64,000 nucleotides of DNA, taken from positions 33,596,201 to 33,660,200 of the forward strand of contig OX392527.1 of the NCBI GenBank assembly GCA_947623455.1, in the 5' to 3' direction. The notes under the pieces are model-generated. The model made no database searches. It had not been told where the DNA came from and was given only the letters and a program-made list of their open reading frames with translations. This document shows positions 11,743 through 21,700 of this stretch, piece after piece; position 1 is the stretch's first letter, and every line of letters starts with the position of its first letter. The DNA comes from Mimachlamys varia. Lineage: Eukaryota > Mollusca > Bivalvia > Pectinida > Pectinidae. The position numbers and the translations under genes are program-made.

Positions 11743-11895
11743 CCTTAACTGAAGGAAACTCCTTAACTAAAAAATCTCCCCATAGGAAAGCATTACAGAA
11801 TTTAAGGAAAGTTCCTTAACTAAGGATTTCCCCCTTAAATTCCGTACTGCTTTCCTATGGAGATTTTTAAGTTAAGGAGTTTCCTTAAGTTAAGC
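11743..11895. mobile_element. 153-bp foldback element (MITE-like)
   Basis: Two arms of about 70 bp are near-complementary. The left arm runs through AAGGAAACTCCTTAACTAAA, AATCTCC and CATAGGAAAGCA. The right arm runs through TGCTTTCCTATGGAGATTTT, AAGTTAAGGAGTTTCCTT. The centre is also self-complementary (TTAAGGAAAG with CTTTCC-like flanks). It has no coding potential. Confidence 0.75.
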
Positions 11896-12335
11896 CAGGT
11901 AAGATTGCATTTATGGGTCTGATTGACATTGAACATGTGTCTGGTTGGGGTTTGTCCTTACAAATTATGCGACTAAATTGTTCTGCTGGTATTTATGCAT
12001 TCGATCCAAGCAAGAGGTATTCTCCTTTCGCTCTTCAAAACTTTGTTGATATATAAATGCAATATTAACCACGATCCGTTAAAGTTAACATCACAAAACC
12101 TCATAGCTTTGCCTTCCCATGTGTATTCCGAGATAAACCGTGCAACTGTCCATCTATCTATGAGGTAACCGTGAATTAAATCAGAAGGTAAAAATGTGGA
12201 AGTGGTTTTTAAATCCCAGACAAGGGTACTTATTCGCCACCGGCATAACTGTTTAATGAATTCGCGTCTATTTCATACGACATTTTACCAAGTTGAATAG
12301 TGTACCAATTAACTATGAACTATTGGTAAAGGTCA
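11896..12335. other. upstream flank of the secreted-protein gene
   Basis: Non-coding sequence between the foldback element and the promoter-proximal hairpin. No exon or RNA gene seen. Any distal regulatory content cannot be judged from sequence alone. Confidence 0.4.
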
Positions 12336-12378
12336 TTCAGTACACATAGTAAACATCTTGTTTACTATGTGTACTGAA
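12336..12378. promoter_or_regulatory. perfect 19-bp hairpin upstream of the gene
   Basis: TTCAGTACACATAGTAAAC at 12336-12354 is followed by a 5-nt loop (ATCTT) and its exact complement at 12360-12378. It lies about 320 bp upstream of the start codon. It could be a cruciform, a palindromic protein site, or the core of a short foldback transposon. Function is unknown. Confidence 0.55.
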
Positions 12379-12497
12379 TAGTTCAATTGAGATAAAAAAA
12401 TTATCAGATGGATACCGCACACATAAAAGTACTTCTTATTGCATGACAGTTTCTCGGACGGCTTTCCCGCAAGTGCACTGTCCCGATTCTAGTGCAA

Positions 12498-12505
12498 TGA
12501 CGTCA
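12498..12505. promoter_or_regulatory. palindromic CRE (TGACGTCA)
   Basis: A full CREB/ATF-type site lies about 150 bp upstream of the TATA-like box of the secreted-protein gene. The motif is exact; its use is inference. It falls outside the segment that was copied into the LINE at 7790-7961. Confidence 0.4.
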
Positions 12506-12537
12506 ATCACACAACCAACGCATATTGATATGTTCTA

Positions 12538-12695
12538 AAGAAAACAACGCCACACATGTCACAAAATTCCGTTGACAAATTTGGGGTGAATTCCGTAATA
12601 TGTGTTATCTGCACTTGACCAATAGGTCATGCTTATCTCTACCTCACACCTATAATAGAGACTAACGGAGTAGTCTTCTGTCACTACTATACAAG
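12538..12695 (+). promoter_or_regulatory. putative core promoter and short leader of the secreted-protein gene
   Basis: The sequence contains CCAAT at 12619-12623 embedded in a 14-bp palindrome (TGACCAATAGGTCA, 12616-12629), and a TATA-like TATAATAG at 12651-12658. The start codon is at 12696. A start site about 25-30 bp past the TATA box would fall near 12680, leaving a leader of about 15 nt. The same segment occurs inverted at 7806-7958, without the palindrome. The promoter call is inference from motif order and position before a signal-peptide exon. Confidence 0.5.
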
Positions 12696-12786
12696 ATGAC
12701 GTCCCTTGTACGGTTGGCTGTTCTCTGTGTGACTGTCGGAGTGTCTTTTGGGGCTTTGGTTCCGCTGGATGACTTCAGCACCCAGT
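12696..12786 (+). CDS. exon 1: start codon and signal peptide
   Basis: Encodes residues 1-30 plus one base of codon 31. A basic n-region (R6) is followed by a hydrophobic core (LAVLCVTVGVSFGA), with likely cleavage after G19 or A20. The donor is T/GTAAGT at 12787. This ATG is chosen because it directly precedes the hydrophobic core and follows the TATA-like promoter. Phase 1 end. Confidence 0.88.
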
Positions 12787-15700
12787 GTAAGTACACCCAA
12801 TCAAGATTTGTTGCAAATTAAAATCAGAAAATAATCTTTGGCATTTAATCTAAGGCTTTCTAAAAGGTTTTGGACTCTGCTGGTGGATTCGTTAACCCCG
12901 AGCTTGCTTAGCAGTAACGTTGTTGGATGGCTCATGATATAAAACATACTGATTATAAAAAAAGGTTATATGCACTTGCCCATCTGTTAAGATAATTTAG
13001 GTTTCCAACATTTTGGGCTCTATCCCCATTGGTTGGTAATAGAAGGGACAGCTTTTAATGAAGTGTAGATCTTCTTTGGATTTCCTTGACTTTCATAATT
13101 TAATTGCGCAATTACCTGTGTGTTTCCATCTCTGCAGAAAGGCTTACACGAAATGCACGCTTCGTTTTGACCAGGTAACCTTGTTTTTCTGTCTCCCCAA
13201 AAGGGATGGTGGTGGTGGTGGTGGTGGTGAATTCCAATTCTTCAGTTGTGTACTATGTCATACCCTACCACATAGTCTAAACTGATGTACCTAAATTTAA
13301 AAGGGACTCTTGCACGAACGTCACAATGATAACTTTGAACAATACAATTTTAAATATGGAAACATGACATAGTGTATAGGCCCAATGTGTTTTTTTTTCA
13401 TATCAAAGTTCTATGATAGTTGACTCATTCACACCTGTAAACGCATTTGAATTTTTCTGATCCAATGGTTGGAAAAGTTTACAATGAAATTTCAGAGGTA
13501 AATGAGTTAAATTCAACATATTTTACGTACCTTGATATAGCATGGATAACTGTTGTTGTTTTTAACGTCTATGTTTGATGTACTAGTAGTTTTTCTGACA
13601 TTTTATTTCAGATATATTTTATTGATAAACAAACGGATTGAGCAACAGGCGTAGCCTATATCAGCTCTCTTCTCAGTGTATTTTTCTGACATGCTCAGGG
13701 TTTCCTTGTCGCTAAGTTCGTGTTAGACTCTCATTGTCTGATACACCTGCTACTTTCCCCCTTTATTTAACACTTTTCGTTTCTGTTGCCCAGCGCTAGA
13801 CACACTGGTCAGGAAGAAGTTGATGTTAATGATTGTTCACCAGGTGAACGAGACTGTGGAGATTCAGGATTCTCTCAAACACCAATGCGAAGTTAAAATC
13901 AACAACTCCATTACGAATTGCAACACTTGTGCCAAAAGGTGGGTGTAGCATACAGTGCATACATGTAAAATATATATTTTGTAATTTTGTTTTCAAATTA
14001 TATCGTAATTTTATTTTTGAAAACAGTCATATTATACTAATAATATTCAATTTAGTAGGGTCAAAGCTGTTCGTGAGACCTACTCTAAATTGAGCTATCG
14101 CCTTTATGGACAGTCAATTGTATGCGTTTTCTCATTCCAAAAACATATCAACTAAATGCTTATACAAAGTGCTGTCCCTGTATTTATTTCAACTTACTTT
14201 ATGGAAGTTGTTTAAATAAATGAAATTTTCGTTCCGTATCACAAACTTGGACAAAACGTGACCATTGCGAAAATAAAGCATCGTAAAATATTTCATAATA
14301 GAGGTTATAGAGTCAACTGGTGCCAGTTAGGTTTACATATTAAACGTTATCGTTTAGTAATAGTGAAAGTTTTGTTTTGTGGTCACATATATGGCCACGT
14401 ACAAGGACAGAAGCTCGACTCGCCCTGATCACGTGACTCTTTATATTGGCCTTGTAACATTGCCTTCCTGTCTTTGTCTGAATAGGTCTTATCTCTGTGA
14501 CTTTATATCATTCACATATGACACATACCACGAACATTGAACATGTTCGTTTTTTTGTTTGCGATGGTTTATCATGATTTGTTAATTTGATGTACATTAA
14601 AAGAAGATTGAGACTTTATACCTTACGCATAATGTATTAAGGATTCTGCGTCTAAATAAGATCAGCACCCAAATAGGATCTCTCTTTGCAAAATATTTAA
14701 TATTTATTAAATGGTACATGTGTCAACAGTGCGTTTTTTACGATGATATATACTTACAATGTATTATACATATGTATACAAATTCTTTTGGACTAAATAT
14801 GGTAAGCGTTTAAGTTCAAATAACACCAGGAGATGCGTATCAAACCTTGTAATTCAATTTTTCGTTTACGTTATGCATACATTTTGGAATATATTTAGGA
14901 TGAAGACATTATTTTTTATTCAAATTCAAATGATCACCATCAAATGTGAAAATGTTGGCAGAGAAATGTTCACTTGAAGGGCAAGATATTGAAAAAATTA
15001 AGCCATAATCTTAAGGTATGGAAACTGCTCAAGACCGGGGACGCTCGTTGGCGAAGCGTTCCATAAATATCCCTATGTGTTTATATTGGTAAGAACACTA
15101 ATCGATATTCTAGTTTTAATACAACCACAAACTGATGTAATGCATCTTCTGAATTTTCAATAAATGAAGAAAATAGTGGTTTTGTGTCCATTTGGGGTAC
15201 AGTCAAGACAAACTGTCTGAAAACGGAAATGTTACAAAACATAAAGGCTATTGTGATAAGGATATTATGTTATCGTGTAAAAGGAGAATGATATTGATAT
15301 GTCTTAACATATTGTAATCGAACACATGTTTTCATACATATTTTTTCAAATTTTAGTCACAATACAGCACCGCCACCAAATGTGTTGGGAGCTCTCCTAC
15401 CTACTCTCATGCAGCCAGTGGTGTTGGCGGCGGGCGTGGTAAAGGACATTGAAGGAAGTCTCGAAAGTGCTGTACATGTCCTCGGGGACGAAACAGCGCA
15501 CTTTGTAAAAGACGTTGGTATAATTGCCAAGAACGCAGGCAACTTCCTTATCAACGAAGTGTCCGACATCACCAACGTCGCTCTGCATGAGCTGAGTCAT
15601 TTCGGCGACGAGTTGGCTGGCCTGGCTGGAGATCTTGGACACGGACTGGAATCCGCTGTCCACGGTCTGGAGTCCGGCACAATCGACTTCGGTAATGCTA

Positions 15701-18700
15701 TCGGAAGTGGTCTCGACTCGATCGGGGACCAGCTCTCACACAGCGCACAGGGCGTTCTCGATGGAATCAACAGTCTCGGACACGAGATCGAACACGCCGG
15801 AAGTAGTGTCGGCCACGTCATACATAACATTGGACACTCTATCGGAAGTGAGTATTCACCTTTCTTAAGTCGTGTTGTCCCCGTTAAAATTCTGTACATG
15901 TTAAAGTAATATTGTGTTCATGGCAAATAATTTAAAGCATTTAAGTTATTATAAGGTTAATTGTTAAATCAGTTAATTTTTTCCAGTATTTACTTAAATA
16001 AGTTGTTTAAGTTAAAGGTTCTGAAAGAAATATATAATTACAAATGTTATGGGGGATAACTTTTTTGTTTATATTATTTCATAGTCACGGAAAAGGAGGA
16101 TTGTTTTGATGGAATAGCAAACGAGATTTATTATTACCAGACTTAATAGGCAGGGAGGTTGGTGGTGATAAGAATAACATATAGACACATTATCAGGCCA
16201 TTTTTGAAAGCAAGCTGAACTTTTCTGCAATGAAAATTCTCCATGCAGCAGACTGGCTGATAAAGAAATAGAATAAAAAAAAACTGGTTAAAGGAGAAGC
16301 ATTTTATCAGCTATTCAGCCAATCAGCATCAAGTAAGATGTTTCCAGACATGTGACATAATTATTCTGTATATCGTGAAAAGGTCGAGGTTCTTGATGTA
16401 TTGGGAGTAAATATTTCCATATCAATATTCAGTAAAAATATCACCCAACGCAACATGAATCTTAACCTCTCAATTTCAAACACATCTTTGTTTCGTCAGC
16501 GCAAACAATATTCCTGGAAGAGCCTAACGCTATCAATAGGTTTGATTGTGATTGTTGTCTCATGCTAATCAAGACGGGAAGTGTAGCTTCAACATGATGC
16601 TGATGGAATGGCGTTTATATCTCTATATTTACAAATGCATGGCATTGCCGCTATATAACCCAATCGAATTCAGTTGGCATTCATAATGCCTTGAATGCCA
16701 TTGTCCGATTGCTGATGATCATCATTAGGTTGCTGATGTCATCATTATTATGACGTCATACTTGTTACATTTGATATTACTGACAGTGTTAGAGCGATGG
16801 CCGTTCTATTCATTTTAACAAGCACACACGATATATACATTATTTAAGCCAAATGCTTAGAATTAAAATGTGTAATGGGACTTTTTTGAGATGACCATAT
16901 TCTAAAAATGGTAAATATAATTATTGAACTGCTTTCGGTTGACATGTATAGGCAATATGAATGCCCACTGGACAAAGGCAAATTCAATGAAGCGCGCTAA
17001 AGCTTCATGTTGGATTTGCCTTTGTCCAATTAGCATTCTAATTGCCTATGAACGCCAACTGAAAGCTATTCAATGCTTAAATAGGTTAATGTAAATATTT
17101 ATTGTTAATGTTGTGATGTAAGTGTATTAGATTTAATAATCTCTTATAGGTATATTATGGTGGATACTATATTTTAGGCATTTGTCATACAAATATGTTG
17201 TACTATAGATGATTTTAAAGTCGTTAATGTGTTGTGCTGTACATTGTTTTGTAGGTATATTCGGTAATGTGATGTACTGTATATTGTGTTGTAGGTATAT
17301 TTGGTAATGTGTTGTACTGTATATTGTTTTGTAGGTATATTCGGTAATGTGTTGTACTGTATATTGTGTTGTAGGTATATTCGGTAATGTGTTGTACTGT
17401 ATATTGTGTTGTAGGTATATTTGGTAATGTGTTGTACTGTACATTGTGTTGTAGGTATATTTGGTAATTTGTTGTACTGTATATTGTGTTGTAGGTATAT
17501 TTGGTAATGTGTTGTACTGTATATTGTTTTGTAGGTATATTCGGTAATGTGTTGTACTGTATATTGTGTTGTAGGTATATTCGGTAATGTGTTGTACTGT
17601 ATATTTTTTTGCAGGTATATTCGGTAATGTGTTGTGCTGTACATTATTTTGTAGGTATATTCGGTAATGTGTTGTACTGTACATTGCGTTGCAGGTATAT
17701 TTGGTAATGTGTTGTACTGTATATTGTGTTGTAGGTATATTTGGTAATGTGTTGTGCTGTACATTGTGTTGTAGGTATATTTGGTCATGTGTTGTGCTGT
17801 ACATTGTTTTGTAGGTATATTTGGTAATGTGTTGTGCTGTACATTGTGTTGTAGGTATATTTGGTAATGTGTTGTGCTGTACATTGTTTTGTAGGTATAT
17901 TTGGTAATGTGTTGTGCTGTACATTGTGTTGTAGGTATATTTGGTAATGTGTTGTGCTGTACATTGTTTTGTAGGTATATTTGGTAATGTGTTGTGCTGT
18001 ACATTGTGTTGTAGGTATATTTGGTAATGTGTTGTGCTGTACATTGTTTTGTAGGTATATTTGGTAATGTGTTGTGCTGTACATTGTTTTGTAGGTATAT
18101 TTGGTAATGTGTTGTGCTGTACATTGTGTTGTAGGTATATTTGGTAATGTGTTGTGCTGTACATTGTTTTGTAGGTATATTTGGTAATGTGTTGTGCTGT
18201 ACATTGTGTTGTAGGTATATTTGGTAATGTGTTGTGCTGTACATTGTTTTGTAGGTATATTTGGTAATGTGTTGTGCTGTACATTGTGTTGTAGGTATAT
18301 TTGGTAATGTGTTGTGCTGTACATTGTTTTGTAGGTATATTTGGTAATGTGTTGTGCTGTACATTGTTTTGTAGGTATATTTGGTAATGTGTTGTGCTGT
18401 ACATTGTGTTGTAGGTATATTTGGTAATGTGTTGTGCTGTACATTGTTTTGTAGGTATATTTGGTAATGTGTTGTACTGTATATTGTGTTGTAGGTATAT
18501 TCGGTAATGTGTTGTGCTGTACATTGTTTTGTAGGTATATTTGGTAATGTGTTGTGCTGTACATTGTGTTGTAGGTATATTTGGTAATGTGTTGTGCTGT
18601 ACATTGTGTTGTAGGTATATTTGGTAATGTGTTGTGCTGTACATTGTGTTGTAGGTATATTCGGTAATGTGTTGTGCTGTACATTGTTTTGTAGGTATAT

Positions 18701-21700
18701 TTGGTAATGTGTTGTGCTGTACATTGTGTTGTAGGTATATTTGGTAATGTGTTGTGCTGTACATTGTGTTGTAGGTATATTCGGTAATGTGTTGTGCTGT
18801 ATATTGTGTTGTAGGTATATTCGGTAATGTGTTGTGCTGTACATTGTTTTGTAGGTATATTTGGTAAGCGAAGCGCCTGTCCAATTTGTAACACACTGAA
18901 CACTAATTATCGTTCTCCGGACGAGATCTTCTCTGATGGTAAGTACCAAACTACCGTATTTTGGTATTTTAGACATGGTTATATTTTGGTTTAATTTGGC
19001 GCCTGGGGTGAGTAAGCCAAAATTTAAAAAAAAATCAGAGAATACCAAAGCGTCAACAAAACCATAATCCGAACTCAAAATCGATTAAACTAGGGGCAAA
19101 ATTGGAACAAAGGAAATATTAACATTGAGACTCTCGTAAAAGCACAAGAGAACAAGACCAGGTGTTCCGGAAGAGTAAGCGTCTCTGCTTCATCGACGAT
19201 ACCTGCCATGTAAATCTTGGTCACATCCATGTAAGCATCAATAACACCAAAATATCACCAAAAAGCAACCGTCTTTCCGTTTATTTTCTGCATAAACATT
19301 ACTAACTTTCCGGAGCTGGCCTCGTGTTGGAATATTGTTTCTCGATATAAATGCGTCAATAAAGGCATGTTTCATGTAAATGTGTCATACATTCACATTG
19401 TTTTCAAATGCATTATTCTATAATCTGTGTTTGACTTCATAGCTACATTATTATAGCTGCGTCAGGGTTACTGTGACGTTTTTTTTCGTAAGAATCATCA
19501 TCTGTAATAGGAAATCGATAATTACATGAATTAGCCTATCGTAATGTTATGAACAGATTAATTATATAATTACATATAAACGTCAATCGTTTACGGTATT
19601 TATCACTAGGCTACAATAATATGTAAACGGATTTTCCGTGATGGAGAGCGCAGCTATACTTATATATATATGTAAAAATAAAAAACGACACGGACACATT
19701 ACTTACCGCTTTCACTCCATCGATGGGAGCTCTTCAGACTGTTTATTTAAACATTTTTAATGACGTCATGATGATTATGACGTCATAAGAACTATGACGC
19801 CACAAAACAGAATAATAACTCTGAGAGTTAGATTATAGCAACAATTTCCAAAATTACACAAATGAATAAAACTATATATATATATATACCACAGGGACCT
19901 GAGAATTTGTTACAGCTAATTAAAAGTAGTTTTGGGCTTAAACAAACTGTCGTGCATTTAGGAGGTTTGTAAAATAAAATTCAATTGACCCGACATTTCG
20001 CTGTCTTTGCGAATGACCTGCATATTTTCTGAGTCGACTGGAAATTGAATGGCGTAATTGTGGTCAAAGTATTTCTAGGTCCAGCAATATTTGTTAATCT
20101 CATTAATCCAAAAGCATTGAGTGAATTTGGGATGATTTTATTTTAACCATGATCACTCTACGTTATGATTTTGCATTTAAAAAAAATGATATTTCCTTTA
20201 GGTTAGACTCTATACATGCCTAGTTATTTAATAAGTTGTGTCTAGCATGCCCAATCTCAGTAATGTACATGTTGTCTTGCGGATGCATTAATGTTGAGGA
20301 CAAGACAATAGCACAGAACGCAGACTTACCGTTCCTTGAAGGGTCATGTGACATTAAATAAATAAGAGAATACCGAAGCGTTAACAAAATCATAATCCAA
20401 ACTCAAAATCGATCAAACCAGGGGCAAAATATGAACAAAGGAAAGACTCACATGGAGACCCTTGCAAAAGTACAAGAGAATAAGACCAGGTGTTCCGGAA
20501 GAGTAAGCGTCTTTTGCTTCATCAACGACACCCGCCATGTAAATCTTTGTCACATCCAAGTGAACATCAAGTTCTCAAAATGAGAACCGAGGATCATTGT
20601 CAATCACAACAAGTAAACACACTAATGAGCATACTCAAAAACGTTCCATCTTCATATCACTTAAAGATACAGAATATTTCTCAATAAGACAAAGATGGCG
20701 ACCATAAAACTTGTCCATAGTTCTGATCAACCTGCATCTCTCGAATCCTTGTGTTGTTAGTTTGTTTGTCAGCAGTCGACATCGATCACGAAAATCCCGA
20801 TATTTAGAGCAAGCCCTGGAATACCGAATCAACTGCGACATGTTAACACCATAGGTTGGAGAAGGAGGGATGTTACTATCAAGAAATGGAAAGTCAGGAG
20901 TCAGAGATTTCTCATAGACCACCCTTTTCCCGTGCATTATTTTGCCCGATTTCAGTTGTGTTTTGTAGATTATTTAAATTCATATACGGCAAGATGTTGC
21001 TGCATTTTTTATTTTCAAATATTAGGCATAAAGCAATAATTAAAGGAACAGTCGATCAAGTCTCAAAGTAATAAATGGCACTATATTAATTCACTAGAAA
21101 ATTTACCTTTACATGTTATCAGAAATATTTTGTAACTGCTCCAACACATCAATATTCTTTTAAGTGACTAGAGTTTATATGTAAGTTACTCATTTATCCC
21201 TTAAAAGGTGCTGAAATCTATTTACCGGGTGTTTGTTAATGCTGGTGTGCAATTTCGGAACTCTCCTGTGTCGTTAGGCACCATGACAACAGTAGCTAAT
21301 GAAAGTGAAAGTGAAAATAGTGTACGATAAATTTACCGTGTTTTGTAAAATCATCTTCTTGTATGACATTTAAAAATATCTCATCAATAAAACCTAGCAA
21401 ATTCAACATAATTGTTGAAAAAACAAACAGAAAACTCCGTGTTTCTCGTTGCAAACACAACGCCGAAACTGCAAACAATATGACGTCATTGGAATGTTGA
21501 AGTTGCAACAATGTTACATATCAATACACAAATGAACTGTAGAATGAGTTGCATCATTAACCACATTTGCGATTGATACGCTGATCATTTCTGATTCTGC
21601 ACGCGATGTTTAGCTTCTAAAACTAGAGCAGCAGGTCATATGATCACACAAGCACCAATGCAGGCCGCAGACGACACAACAATCCGTCCGAACATGGCCG

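Noticed and set aside
15357..15899. Antisense and alternative-frame open frames over exon 3
   Set aside because: They are shadows of the GC-richer coding exon; the + strand frame with matching splice phases explains the composition.
15848..15909. Read-through extension of exon 3 to the stop at 15909
   Set aside because: GTGAGT at 15848 is a strong donor and the spliced frame continues correctly through exons 4 to 6. An unspliced short isoform remains possible but is unsupported.
17133..19078. Three long overlapping - strand open frames (587, 634 and 372 codons) with a repeating 40-residue pattern
   Set aside because: They arise because the 40-bp unit has no antisense stop and its length is not a multiple of three, so all three frames cycle through the same peptide. 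They have no independent start context and overlap a real exon on the other strand. They are array artefacts unless RNA shows otherwise.
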